A DNA stretch of 64,000 nt, taken from NCBI GenBank assembly GCA_944327255.1, contig CALVHA010000001.1:62001-126000 (forward strand). The letters run 5' to 3'. Below, piece by piece: positions 42,648 through 52,200 of this stretch. Numbering within the stretch: the first letter of the stretch is position 1; each line of letters opens with the position of its first letter. The DNA is from Candidatus Gastranaerophilales bacterium. Lineage in GTDB: Bacteria; Cyanobacteriota; Vampirovibrionia; Gastranaerophilales; Gastranaerophilaceae. The translations under genes and the position numbers were made by a program. The notes under the pieces are model-generated. The model was not told where the DNA came from, did not search any database, and saw nothing but the letters and a program-made list of their open reading frames with translations.

Positions 42648-42833
42648 ATGCTAGAAAACGCTATCAATGAAGAAAAAGGATATGTAATGTCATCAATTGA
42701 TGAGTATTTTGAAATTCTTGACAAAGAGGCACAAAAACGTTCAAAAATGGTTGCAAAATCTTTAACAAAATATTTAAAAAATGTTCAAGCAAATACTAAA
42801 TATGATGAACTAAAAACAAATGTTATGCATTAA
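42648..42833 (+). CDS. Small helical protein, 61 aa
   Basis: This acidic/basic helical protein (SIDEYFEILDKEAQKRSKMV) is of unknown function. It may start at 42648 after AGGGTACGGGGGAAAA or 13 codons later at MSSIDEY, after AAAGGATATGTA; both are credible. It follows the ribbon-helix-helix gene by 47 bases and precedes a terminator, so the two likely form a unit. Confidence 0.6.
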   Translation: MLENAINEEKGYVMSSIDEYFEILDKEAQKRSKMVAKSLTKYLKNVQANTKYDELKTNVMH

Positions 42834-42883
42834 TTGATGAAAATAAAAAGTTTTAACAAAATTTAGGGGAAAAATAGAAAATG

Positions 42884-42916
42884 AAAGTCCCGGACAAGAA
42901 AATTCCGAGACTTTTT
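42884..42916 (+). terminator. Terminator of the RHH gene pair
   Basis: AAAGTC-C-CGGA and TCCG-A-GACTTT form a stem with one internal mismatch, followed by TTTTATT. Confidence 0.8.
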
Positions 42917-42937
42917 ATTGTACAGGTATAAGAACAA

Positions 42938-42969
42938 AAAAAAGACTCTGTCGAAACAGAGCCTTTTTT
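42938..42969 (-). terminator. Terminator of tuf
   Basis: CTCTGT-CGAA-ACAGAG, extended by AAAAG and CTTTT across one mismatch, forms a stable hairpin with a GNRA-like loop and T-run on the minus strand, 23 bases after the tuf stop. Confidence 0.88.
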
Positions 42970-42992
42970 GAATATTAATATTGTTTCAAAAA

Positions 42993-44201
42993 TTATTCAA
43001 TAATTTTATCAACAACACCAGCACCTACAGTGTGTCCACCTTCACGGATAGCAAATCTCATACCTTCTTCGATAGCTACAGGAGCGATAAGTTCAACTTC
43101 CATAACTACGTTATCACCAGGCATAACCATTTGACCATCAAATTTGATAGAACCTGTAACGTCAGTTGTTCTAATGTAGAACTGAGGTCTGTAACCAGGG
43201 AAGAATGGAGTATGACGTCCGCCTTCTTCTTTAGTTAAAACGTATACGTTAGCAGTGAATTTAGTGTGAGGGTGAATTGTTCCAGGTTTAGCCAAAACTT
43301 GACCACGTTGGATTTCAGTTTTATCGATACCACGAAGCAATGCACCGATGTTGTCACCTGCTTGACCTTGATCAAGTGATTTTCTGAACATTTCAACACC
43401 AGTAACAGTTGTTTTCTTAGTTTCGCCAAGACCAACTAATTCAACTTCATCACCAACTTTAACGATACCACGTTCAACTCTACCAGTTGCAACTGTACCA
43501 CGACCTGTAATAGAGAATACGTCTTCTACAGGCATCAAGAATGGTTTATCTAAATCACGTTCAGGAGTTGGGAAGTAAGAATCGATAGCATCCATCAATT
43601 CCCAAATTTTGTCAACCCATTTATCTTGACCGCGAGCGATTGAAGGATTAGCTTGTACAGCTTCTAAAGCTTTCAAAGCAGACCCGTGAATAAACGGAAT
43701 ATTGTCACCGTCGAATTCGTAAGAAGAAAGAAGTTCTCTAACTTCCATTTCAACCAATTCTAACAATTCTGGATCATCAACCATATCGCATTTGTTTAAG
43801 AATACAACCAAGTTAGGAACACCAACTTGTCTAGCCAACAAGATGTGTTCACGAGTTTGAGGCATAGCACCGTCAGTAGCTGCAACAACTAAGATTGCAC
43901 CATCCATTTGAGCTGCACCAGTAATCATGTTTTTAACATAGTCAGCGTGACCAGGACAGTCAACGTGTGCATAGTGTCTTGCATCAGTTTCATATTCTAC
44001 GTGAGCAGTAGAGATGGTAATACCTCTTGCTTTTTCTTCTGGAGCTGCATCGATTTCATCAAACTTTTTAGCTTGAGCTTTACCAGCTGCAGCCATAACG
44101 CCTGTAATAGCAGCGGTTAACGTAGTTTTACCGTGGTCAACGTGACCAATGGTACCTATGTTAACGTGCGGTTTCGTACGTTCATACTTTTCTCTTGCCA
44201 T
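42993..44201 (-). CDS. tuf: Translation elongation factor Tu
   Basis: This is a 402-residue GTPase that delivers aminoacyl-tRNA to the ribosome. G1 is GHVDHGKT (residues 19-26), the switch II region is DCPGHADY, and the base-specificity motif is NKCD. Domains 2 and 3 follow with standard length, including [17 protein letters not shown]. It is monocistronic here, apart from the usual rpsG-fusA neighbours, with its own AAGGAG ribosome binding site and terminator. Confidence 0.99.
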   Translation of the reverse strand: MAREKYERTKPHVNIGTIGHVDHGKTTLTAAITGVMAAAGKAQAKKFDEIDAAPEEKARGITISTAHVEYETDARHYAHVDCPGHADYVKNMITGAAQMDGAILVVAATDGAMPQTREHILLARQVGVPNLVVFLNKCDMVDDPELLELVEMEVRELLSSYEFDGDNIPFIHGSALKALEAVQANPSIARGQDKWVDKIWELMDAIDSYFPTPERDLDKPFLMPVEDVFSITGRGTVATGRVERGIVKVGDEVELVGLGETKKTTVTGVEMFRKSLDQGQAGDNIGALLRGIDKTEIQRGQVLAKPGTIHPHTKFTANVYVLTKEEGGRHTPFFPGYRPQFYIRTTDVTGSIKFDGQMVMPGDNVVMEVELIAPVAIEEGMRFAIREGGHTVGAGVVDKIIE

Positions 44202-44328
44202 GAGATTAATCTCCTTTTTTACTTATAACTACAATACTAATTTGGTATTTTAAGCCATAATATTATAATATTTGCTCAAACTTTTTTGTCAAGGGTAGTT
44301 GCAGAGGTAGCGAAGCTTCAATACAGTT

Positions 44329-45258
44329 TTACTTCAAAAACTTAAAACCCTGGTAGGAGTTTCTTCTCACAAATTCTCTGTCAATCTTATTTAAGCAATC
44401 AAATTTGGCACCAAGCCATTGTGGAGCAATTAATGTTTTACTGAAACCGTTTCCTGCAAGTCTGTGTATAGTTGTTTCCGGGGATAAGTACTCCAAAAAA
44501 TCACAAACAGTATTAACATACTCATCCTCACTCATAAAATCAATTTCCCCATTATAAAACATATTAGCGAGTTTAGTATTTTCAAGAGCACATAACATAT
44601 GAATTTTAACTCCGTCAACCCTGAGCCTTGCTAGTTCCACTGCTGTTTCCATAATCTCATCATGTGTTTCCCACATACCGAAAATAACATGGACACAAAC
44701 GTTTATTCCATATTGTTTTGTTTTTTCATAAGCACGTAAAAAACACTCATAATCGTGTCCCCTGTTAATTTTGCTCAGTGTTCTATCATGAATTGATTGC
44801 AAACCATATTCAATCCAAGTATAATATTCATCCGTAAAAGAAGAGATTAACTTTAATTTATCATCATCAATACAATCAGGGCGTGTTCCGATTGAAAGCC
44901 CAATAATTTTATCATTATTCAAGGCAGATGTATAAATTCTTTCTAATTCGCCAATAGGTTTGTAAGTATTTGAGTATGCTTGAAAATAAGACATAAATTT
45001 TTGAGCCTTAAAGCGAGCTGACAAATTCTCAATTCCAACATTTACCTGCTCTGCAATCGACAACTTATTAGAATGAGCTTGTGAAAAGCTTCCTCCCTCG
45101 TCACAGAATATACAGCCACCGGTAGAAATTTTACCGTCACGATTCGGACACGAGAAACCGGCATCAAGAGTAATCTTATAAACCTTGACGCCGAATTTAT
45201 TTTTCAAATAAGCACTAAACTGATTATAACGCTTATCAGTACCGTTAAACATAACCAT
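44329..45258 (-). CDS. Radical SAM protein, YhcC/TIGR01212 family
   Basis: This 309-residue member of the YhcC-type radical SAM family has an iron-sulfur motif in the atypical N-terminal region (GFSCPNRDGKISTGGCIFCD, about residues 30-49, with its three Cys). IGLSIGTRPDCIDD, EYGLQSIHDRTL and VHVIFGMWETHDEI are family segments similar to Elp3-like enzymes. The substrate is unproven. Its ATG overlaps the stop of the upstream zinc-ribbon gene (TAATG), showing tight translational coupling. Confidence 0.92.
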   Translation of the reverse strand: MVMFNGTDKRYNQFSAYLKNKFGVKVYKITLDAGFSCPNRDGKISTGGCIFCDEGGSFSQAHSNKLSIAEQVNVGIENLSARFKAQKFMSYFQAYSNTYKPIGELERIYTSALNNDKIIGLSIGTRPDCIDDDKLKLISSFTDEYYTWIEYGLQSIHDRTLSKINRGHDYECFLRAYEKTKQYGINVCVHVIFGMWETHDEIMETAVELARLRVDGVKIHMLCALENTKLANMFYNGEIDFMSEDEYVNTVCDFLEYLSPETTIHRLAGNGFSKTLIAPQWLGAKFDCLNKIDREFVRRNSYQGFKFLK

Positions 45259-45425
45259 TAAGATTTGTCATCTTCTTCAAGAATAGGATAAACGTAATGT
45301 TCCCCACAATTCGGGCAAACAACTTCCTGTTGTTTGCCGTCTTCAAGTTTTGCAACTTCAAATAAAGTTTTACATCCTGATTGGACACATCTTATAGCCC
45401 AAGTTGGTCTTATTAATCTAGCCAT
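45258..45425 (-). CDS. Small zinc-ribbon protein, 55 aa
   Basis: This short gene encodes MARLIRPTWAIRCVQSGCKT, then a CPNCGEHY segment and an acidic end (PILEEDDKS). The pairs C-x4-C and C-x2-C form a likely zinc ribbon. GAGAGGGAAAT precedes the ATG at 45425. The stop overlaps the start of the radical SAM gene in the TAATG arrangement, so the two proteins are coupled and may work together. I do not recognise the family. Confidence 0.75.
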   Translation of the reverse strand: MARLIRPTWAIRCVQSGCKTLFEVAKLEDGKQQEVVCPNCGEHYVYPILEEDDKS

Positions 45426-45579
45426 ATTTCCCTCTCTTTTTTTACATTACAAGTACATATTATCATTTATTATTTCTTTATGCAAGTATTAAACACTTTG
45501 ATAATATTCCCACAAATTAGTATTTTGTATAATTTAATCTAAGTTTATAAATATAAAAATATCTAAAAAGGAGAAAATA

Positions 45580-45903
45580 ATGAAAAATTTTTTAATAATA
45601 TTAGGCATATTAGCAGTAGGGTATCTAGCAGTAATAGACACCCTAGAAAGATTTAAAGAAATTGAAGATATTGCGGTTGTAACACCTTCGCAAATTGAAA
45701 TGCAATCCGACTTCAAAAAAACTGCAGGAGAAGGAATAGATAAAAACAATAATACCAATTACGGAAATCCTCAAAACAGCAAGTTCCCTAATAAACGACT
45801 TGATAATATAATGGATCAAACACAAACTACAGAAATAGACATGGACGGAGCCAATTTGAAGCCTCAAGAGAGATGGAAAAATCCACCATCTAACAGATTT
45901 TAA
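45580..45903 (+). CDS. Hypothetical single-pass membrane protein, 107 aa
   Basis: The N-terminal hydrophobic helix (NFLIILGILAVGYLAVIDTL, residues 3-22) could be a membrane anchor or uncleaved signal. The remainder is polar and Asn/Gln-rich and ends KPQERWKNPPSNRF. AAAGGAGAAAATA precedes the ATG. It converges on the next gene with a four-base overlap. The function is unknown. Confidence 0.7.
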   Translation: MKNFLIILGILAVGYLAVIDTLERFKEIEDIAVVTPSQIEMQSDFKKTAGEGIDKNNNTNYGNPQNSKFPNKRLDNIMDQTQTTEIDMDGANLKPQERWKNPPSNRF

Positions 45904-46754
45904 AGACTAAAAATAGTTTCACCGTAATTATCGTCAATCACTTCTCCAAAATCATCTTTTGGTCGATATTTATCTTCATATTCAAGCAATTTTGGACGGA
46001 TGGAAGGAGTATTTTCGTATCTGAAATATGCCCCATCCGTTTTCATATCTTCGACAAGCGGCTGCGGATCTACTACTTTCGGGAAAAATCGCAAATAAAT
46101 ATTCTGAGCAATAGATTTTGCAAGTACATCTGCTGAATACATTTTCAAATATTCAAGTTTTGCAGCTGCGTCAGAAGCATTCGGAGCCTTGAATGAATTA
46201 TTATTATCACTTATTTTTTTTCTATATACATTGCTCCACATAGCAAGATCATTAACAGTGTCAACAAGAACAACTCTGGTTTCCATTTCATAAGGATAAG
46301 ATATTCCAAAATTCGTTGACAAAACAAGCATTTCCCAATAATTTCTTCGTGCATAAGCCCCTTCAACAGGCACATCATTAGATATAAGCAAAACTGAATT
46401 CGCATTAAATGTCTTCGCAATACCTTTTAATGCAGTAAAATCGAGTGTTTTATTATTTTTAAAACGAGTAAGTACACTCTGCGTATAATTTTTAATAACA
46501 CTATTCCCTTCAAGAGTTTTCCTCACATAATATAGCGAAGGGGAATTTATTCTTCCTGTTTTATTAAAATTATCAATAATATCAGTTGCTAAGATTTCAG
46601 AAACCTCAGGGAAACAATAGTAATTTGCACAAACCTTAAACAAGTCAACAGGAAGCACAACAACGTTAAAAGTAACTTTACTCTGAGCAGCTTGAACAAA
46701 TTGCGCAAACATTAATCCAAAAATCACCAAAATAACTCTGAAAATATTTTTCAT
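45900..46754 (-). CDS. Exported hypothetical protein, probably leaderless mRNA, 284 aa
   Basis: The ATG at 46754 starts a good signal peptide (MKNIFRVILVIFGLMFAQFV, then QAA). The longer frame to 47000 overlaps cdd antisense and is unlikely. A TGGTATAAT extended -10 ends only six bases upstream, so the transcript should start at or next to the ATG, with no ribosome binding site. The mature protein resembles curli-assembly or LpoB-type periplasmic proteins only in general layout: ATDIIDNFNKTGRINSPSLY suggests a fold for multi-subunit stress or lipoprotein families. I cannot assign a function. Confidence 0.65.
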   Translation of the reverse strand: MKNIFRVILVIFGLMFAQFVQAAQSKVTFNVVVLPVDLFKVCANYYCFPEVSEILATDIIDNFNKTGRINSPSLYYVRKTLEGNSVIKNYTQSVLTRFKNNKTLDFTALKGIAKTFNANSVLLISNDVPVEGAYARRNYWEMLVLSTNFGISYPYEMETRVVLVDTVNDLAMWSNVYRKKISDNNNSFKAPNASDAAAKLEYLKMYSADVLAKSIAQNIYLRFFPKVVDPQPLVEDMKTDGAYFRYENTPSIRPKLLEYEDKYRPKDDFGEVIDDNYGETIFSL

Positions 46755-46760
46755 AATCAA

Positions 46761-46769
46761 ATTATACCA
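46761..46769 (-). promoter_or_regulatory. Extended -10 promoter for a leaderless gene
   Basis: On the minus strand TGGTATAAT (46761-46769) is a consensus extended -10. No good -35 is present. The start codon of the exported protein begins six bases after the hexamer, consistent with transcription starting on the A of the ATG. Confidence 0.55.
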
Positions 46770-46846
46770 CACAAATTTTTCATACGAGTAATGGATTATA
46801 TTTTTTTTGAAATAAATTAAAATTTCAATAGAGAAGGAGACGCCGA

Positions 46847-47230
46847 ATGGATTATCAAGAATTAATGAACAAGGCAATAGAAGCATCAAAGAATTCATAT
46901 TCTCCATATTCAAAATTTGCAGTTGGAGCTTGTCTTTTGACTGAAAGTGGGAAAATATATTGCGGCTGCAATTTTGAAAATTCAAGCTTTGGAATGACAA
47001 TTTGTGCAGAAAGAAACGCTATAGGGAGTGCAATTGCAGATGGAGAGAGAAAAATTAAAGCAATTGCAATATATTCTCCTAACCAAAAACATTGTTATCC
47101 TTGCGGGGCATGCAGGCAAGTATTAAACGAGTTTAAAACGAAAGAAGGACTTGACGTTATAACGGAAAGTGAAGAAGGATTAGAAATTTCTAAATTATCA
47201 TTCCTGCTTCCAGAAGGATTTAATTTATAA
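46847..47230 (+). CDS. cdd: Cytidine deaminase
   Basis: This 127-residue zinc enzyme converts cytidine and deoxycytidine to uridine forms in pyrimidine salvage. CAERNA (about residue 54) provides the Cys ligand and catalytic Glu, and PCGACRQ (about residue 86) the other two Cys ligands; YSPYSKFAVGA is the substrate-binding start. The length is that of the homotetrameric class. AGAAGGAGACGCCGA precedes the ATG. With deoC and tdk also in the window, nucleoside salvage is well represented. Confidence 0.97.
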   Translation: MDYQELMNKAIEASKNSYSPYSKFAVGACLLTESGKIYCGCNFENSSFGMTICAERNAIGSAIADGERKIKAIAIYSPNQKHCYPCGACRQVLNEFKTKEGLDVITESEEGLEISKLSFLLPEGFNL

Positions 47231-47231
47231 A

Positions 47232-47501
47232 ATGTTTTTTATAGAAGCGCTTGTAAAATATATAAAAAAAGACAAGTTTATGGAAATTCTGGAAGAACAT
47301 GACAGACAGGCAAGTATTAATCCGCTAGAAGAGATTCCACTTGAAGAAGACTTATTGGAAGATGATTCCGCAAATTGTGACCATATATTTATGCCAATAG
47401 ATTCTACTGGGGAAATTCTTGCATGCTCAAAGTGTGGGCAATTAATTAAGCGCGAGAACCTTAAGCCTCTTAATTTTTTTGAACATCCTGATATACAATA
47501 A
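47232..47501 (+). CDS. Hypothetical protein with CxxC zinc-ribbon half, 89 aa
   Basis: This acidic protein (PLEEIPLEEDLLEDDSANCD) has a C-terminal CDH ... CSKCGQLIKRENL segment that may bind zinc. It starts one base after the cdd stop, so it is translated from the cdd message. I do not recognise it. Confidence 0.65.
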   Translation: MFFIEALVKYIKKDKFMEILEEHDRQASINPLEEIPLEEDLLEDDSANCDHIFMPIDSTGEILACSKCGQLIKRENLKPLNFFEHPDIQ

Positions 47502-47666
47502 AACTTAGCATTAAAAAAATATTTAAGATTTATTAACATTTATTAACATTTTTCGATAAATCAGGCAATTTTTGTGGAATAAAATACTTAGTATATATAT
47601 AAGGAATATTTAGGATACTAATACTTTCTCATAGTTAAGGAAAAAAGGAAACACAGGGAGGTCTCT

Positions 47667-47906
47667 ATGGCAATAGGTGCTGAAGACTACATCGACCAGT
47701 TACTGGTAAAAAAATACGCAGAAGAAAAAGTTGACAACCATGATGATATGGAATCAATGGTAGATCCAAACAAAATGATGAGCGCAATGAATGATTACGC
47801 AAGTATGTACCGTAATATGATGGTACTGAAACAACGATTAAATATCGCATGCTATGCGGTAAATGCAAAAAATGCCAGATATAACCGTTCAAATACCACA
47901 TACTAA
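47667..47906 (+). CDS. Hypothetical protein, 79 aa
   Basis: This small acidic protein is rich in Met and Asp (MESMVDPNKMMSAMNDYASM) with a basic, Asn-rich C-terminus. CAGGGAGGTCTCT is a strong ribosome binding site, so it is probably well expressed. Two direct repeats of TTTATTAACA lie at 47530-47549 in its 165-base upstream region. The function is unknown. Confidence 0.65.
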   Translation: MAIGAEDYIDQLLVKKYAEEKVDNHDDMESMVDPNKMMSAMNDYASMYRNMMVLKQRLNIACYAVNAKNARYNRSNTTY

Positions 47907-47922
47907 AAAAGTTTTTAATCAG

Positions 47923-47954
47923 CCTCTTTTTTGGGTATAATAGCAAAAAAGAGG
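47923..47954 (+). promoter_or_regulatory. Hairpin with TATAAT in its loop and the maf ribosome binding site in its arm
   Basis: CCTCTTTTTT (47923-47932) and AAAAAAGAGG (47945-47954) form a perfect 10-bp stem. The loop contains TATAAT (47936-47941), a likely maf promoter -10. The right arm includes AGAGG, the maf ribosome binding site. Transcripts reading through from upstream would hide the site, while transcripts from the loop promoter would not. Confidence 0.5.
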
Positions 47955-47962
47955 TAAAAACT

Positions 47963-48535
47963 ATGGGAAAAATTATATTGGCATCGTCTTCCCCGAGAAG
48001 ACGAGACCTCATGAAAAAAACAAAGTATAACTTTGAAATCATTCCGTCACCGTACGAGGAAGATCATACGAGGACGGATTTTTCTTATGAATTTATCGAA
48101 AATCTTGCTCAGAACAAGGCAATGGCAGTTATCCCACTGGTCAAAGAACCAGCCCTAATTATAGGAGCCGATACGGTTGTTGTTCTTAACGGGAAAATTC
48201 TAGGAAAACCTGAAAGTAAAGAGCATGCCTGTAAAATGCTTAGGAGTCTTTCTGGAAAAACTCATTCAGTTGTTACAAGTATTGTGGTTGTTGATTCAGA
48301 GACAAAAAAAATCCAGAAAAAATCCGTAACCAGTTATGTAGAATTTGAAAATCTAACAGATGAACAGATAAAAAATTACGTAGAAAAATTCATGCCCCTG
48401 GATAAAGCTGGTTCCTATGGGATACAGGAAATGCCTAAAGGTTACATTAAATCCTATACAGGAAGTTTAGAAAACATCATAGGCTTAGATACAGAAACCT
48501 TATCTAATATATTAAAACAGGAAAATCGAGAATAA
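47963..48535 (+). CDS. maf: Maf-family nucleotide pyrophosphatase
   Basis: This 190-residue house-cleaning NTP pyrophosphatase hydrolyses non-canonical nucleotides. The signature LASSSPRRRDLM (residues 6-17) binds the phosphates, IIGADTVVVLNGKILGKP (about residue 68) holds the catalytic Asp, and DKAGSYGIQ (about residue 150) is the conserved late motif. The length is normal for the YhdE/Maf group. Confidence 0.96.
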   Translation: MGKIILASSSPRRRDLMKKTKYNFEIIPSPYEEDHTRTDFSYEFIENLAQNKAMAVIPLVKEPALIIGADTVVVLNGKILGKPESKEHACKMLRSLSGKTHSVVTSIVVVDSETKKIQKKSVTSYVEFENLTDEQIKNYVEKFMPLDKAGSYGIQEMPKGYIKSYTGSLENIIGLDTETLSNILKQENRE

Positions 48536-48599
48536 TTCCTACTTTACAAAAAAAGAATTTTAATATACAATAAGAGAGTAAAAAAGAAAGGTGGTAAAT

Positions 48600-49136
48600 A
48601 TGAAATATGTATGCACAGTATGTGGTTGGTCAACAGAAGCAGATAAGGCTCCTGAAAGATGTCCTTTATGCGGCGCAACAACTTTTAAAGAAATAAGCGG
48701 AGACAAAAAAGTTTACGCATGCGAACACAATGTTGGCGACGGCAGAGTAGAAGATAAAGAAGTAATGGAAGGCTTGAGAGCTCATTTTAACGGAGAATGT
48801 ACAGAAGTAGGCATGTACCTTGCAATGTCTAGAGTAGCTGAAAGAGAGGGATACCCTGAAATTGCTGAAGCATATAAAAGATACGCTTTTGAAGAAGCTG
48901 AGCACGCTGCAAAATTTGCAGAATTACTAGGTGAAGTAGTAACAGATTCAACAAAGAAAAATCTTGAATTAAGAGCTGAAGCTGAACACGGTGCTTGCGA
49001 AGGGAAATTGGCAATTGCAAAACGTGCTAAAGAATTGGGCTATGATGCAATTCATGATACAGTTCATGAAATGGCAAAAGACGAAGCTCGTCATGGTAAA
49101 GGGTTTGATGGGCTTTTGAAAAGATACTTCTCATAA
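48600..49136 (+). CDS. Reverse rubrerythrin (rubredoxin domain first)
   Basis: The ATG at 48600, after GAAAGGTGGTAAAT, gives 178 residues. An N-terminal rubredoxin-like domain (YVCTVCGW ... [10 protein letters not shown], four Cys ligands) precedes the ferritin-like di-iron domain with [29 protein letters not shown] and [10 protein letters not shown]. This inverted order matches the clostridial reverse rubrerythrins that reduce hydrogen peroxide and oxygen with NADH-derived electrons. It suggests an anaerobe coping with oxygen. It is monocistronic with its own terminator. Confidence 0.95.
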   Translation: MKYVCTVCGWSTEADKAPERCPLCGATTFKEISGDKKVYACEHNVGDGRVEDKEVMEGLRAHFNGECTEVGMYLAMSRVAEREGYPEIAEAYKRYAFEEAEHAAKFAELLGEVVTDSTKKNLELRAEAEHGACEGKLAIAKRAKELGYDAIHDTVHEMAKDEARHGKGFDGLLKRYFS

Positions 49137-49176
49137 GAATAAAACCAAAACTTTTTGTTATTTAATAAAAAAGTTA

Positions 49177-49205
49177 AAGGCGGAACAAATGTTCCGCCTT
49201 TTTAT
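49177..49205. terminator. Terminator of rubrerythrin
   Basis: AAGGCGGAAC and GTTCCGCCTT form a perfect 10-bp stem with an AAAT loop, followed by TTTATT. It lies between the convergent rubrerythrin and adhesin genes; the minus-strand side is less T-rich. Confidence 0.92.
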
Positions 49206-49236
49206 TGCTATTGACTGTATTATAGCCGTTTAATAA

Positions 49237-52200
49237 TTACAAGTAATCTTTAATAAGACTTGTATCATCTGTTTGATTATTAATTATCAAGTTAGCGTTA
49301 GGTCTACGTGATTTAACATTAACTTCACCAGGTGAAACAATGTTATTAATAACACCATCTTTAATCAAATCAGCAGTAACGTTACCTGTTTCAGATCCGA
49401 TAATATCGAAATTAACGTCTTCACCTAAAGCCTCACCTCTATGGTGGAGGTTAACATCGCCACCCGCAATAACATTAGACTGTTTGCTTGAATCAGTTTG
49501 TCTAAAGTGTAAAGCATTATCAGCCGTACCAATAGTTCCGTTTGCAAATAACTGGATTGTGGTACCTTTAACGTTTGCGTAATTAGCAAGATCAGTTGAT
49601 GCATTCAGAATTGAACCGTTAGTATCCAATCTCAAAGTACCATCAGCCTTAATTCTATCAACATTCATATCAGCATTTTCACTTGCTAAGTTAATGTTGT
49701 AATCATTATTTGATCCGTCAGTTTTATTTGTGAAGGCTTTAATTCTTCTGCCAACATTTACATTTATCGATTTAGTAAGGTCTTTACCACCGACTTCTTC
49801 ACCTATAGTACCGTTAGTAACATTTACATATAAGTCACCACTTGTTTTAATCAAATCTGATTCACTGCCTGCATTTCGTAAACTGCCGTTTTCAACAGTG
49901 ATCGCAACTTTTTGGGTACCATTCAAAGCAACTTGATCAGTATCGGCATTCCCGATAACAATATCATTTCCTTTGCTGGTTGCAGTGACTTTTTGACCTG
50001 TAACAGTGCCACTTACTACCATATCTTCATTACCGGTGTTTGTAAGAACAACATTTGCCTTACCGGATGTAACATTGGATGTTACATTCATACCGCCGTT
50101 TCGGTTAGTAAGCAGGATATGACCTTGACCAACAACCTGTCCGTTAACATTCATACCGCCAGCACCTTGATTGGTGATATAAATTCTATTAGTATCATTG
50201 GATACACTGGCACCACCAGCAATATTTAATGCCCCGCCGCCTGTATTAGTAATATTCAATTGACCTGATTTATTACTTATAATACCGTTAACATTTAAAT
50301 TACCATTCTGGTTTGTTATCAAGGTTTTACCAGTATCTGTTATAGTACCGTTAATATTCATGCCACCAGCGCCTTTGTTTAGAATATTAAGTTTAGAACC
50401 GATACCAGCAGCCTTAACAGTAGAACCATTATCAAGATACATAGTACTACTATCCGCAGCATTTGTAATATATAAACCGCCTTCAGAATTTACAACAGTA
50501 CCGCCTATGTGCATATCACCTTGCTTATTATAAATATAAGCAGTGCCTTTATTATTAACAGTACCGTTTAAGGTCAAACCGTTTGTAGCAGTATTTTGAA
50601 TAGTAAGTTCTCCATTACCTGAACCGATAGAAGCAGTGTCATTAATTGTCATCAAACCATTTCCAACATTTGTAAGGTTAATATTTCCATCCTTACTTGT
50701 TATAGTTCCATTAACACTCATATTACCATTACGGTTAGTAATAGCAGTACCTCTATCCCCATTATGTTCATTATAGACAGTACCATCAATTGTCATACCA
50801 CCAGTACCAGTATTTAAAATCTGTAATGAATTATCATTAGAGATATTCGCACCAGAAGCAATTGTTAACCCCGAACCGTTTCTTGTGTTAGCAATATACA
50901 AAACATCGCCGGAATTTTCAACAGTACCATTAATATTCATTGCACCATTAGTATTTTGAAGGAAAGTAGATGCAGTATTTTTGATACTACCATTTGCTTC
51001 AAAACCACCGGCACCAGTATTTTGAATTAAAACTTCATCGCCGCCGCCTACAATTGAAGAGGAAGCACTTAATGTAAGTTTATTACCGGTATTAGTAAGA
51101 TTTATCTTTCCTGAAGTATTTTCAACAGAACCGTTTACCGTAAAATCTCCAGCCCTGTTTGTGATTGCTGTACTTCCGGAATTTTGAATTTTACCATCTA
51201 ACGTTAACCCGCCGTTACCTGTGTTTGCAATACGTATAGAGCCATTACTAGATGAAATAACGGAATCAGCTCCTATATTCAATCCACTAGCCCCTTCACC
51301 ATTACTGGATATAACAATATTACCGTTCTGGTTAGAAATTTGACCATTTATGTTCAAATTTCCAGTACGTTCCGTGATATAAACATTACCCTGACTAGTG
51401 ATATTTCCGTCAACGGTTGTAGCTCCATAATTAGCCGAACCATTATGAACAATTTCAACAAGATCTTTAGCAGATAAATCTGCATTCGATGCAATAGTCA
51501 TAGAATCAGATTGGGAACCGCTGGTTATATGAAGGGCTCCATTTGAGGCTGATACTACACCACCAATGGTCATATTAGCATCTCCATTAGTAAGATAAAC
51601 ATCTCCGCCATGCGCAGCAATTGTACCATCAGCTACTAGACCGCCAGTACCACGGTTAATAATAACGACATCACCTTCACCGTAATTCGTAATATTTCCT
51701 TTAAGGTCTACATGACCGCCAGAACGGTAAGTTCTAAATTCCATATTTGCACTATTAGTATTTGCACCTGTGTTTACAAGAGACTGGAATAAATTGGATG
51801 CATCAGTCCAACTATTAACAATAGTATTATTTGAGGTTCCTCCAGCGCCTGCCAGAATAGAAGCATTTTGTCCGACAGTAAGACCTTTAGCAATCATACT
51901 AACATCACCGCGTGAGAGAATTCGTCCGTTAATAGTAATATCAGCATTACCATGGTAGCCAAGTTGTTCTAAAGTTGCATCACCATTTTTATATAACTGC
52001 ATACCTTGCTGTGTTGGAGTTAAAACAGATAAAGAACCAACATTCAATACACCAGTTTCTCCAACAACCATACCGTTTGGAGATACAAATATCGCTTCTC
52101 CATTATGGAATGCCCCGCCTCGAACTGTATTAACAATACCATTAATATTAATCTGGTTATCTACAAGGTTAACAAAGTGTTCAATTCCGTTGAAATTCAG

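Noticed and set aside
46755..47000. 82-residue N-terminal extension of the exported protein at 45900
   Set aside because: It overlaps cdd antisense and would bury the signal peptide; the -10 element lies downstream of it.
49700..51700. CRISPR-like or DNA tandem repeats in the adhesin region
   Set aside because: The repetition is at the protein level (beta-helix units) with divergent DNA; no regular spacers or identical repeats occur here or elsewhere in the window.
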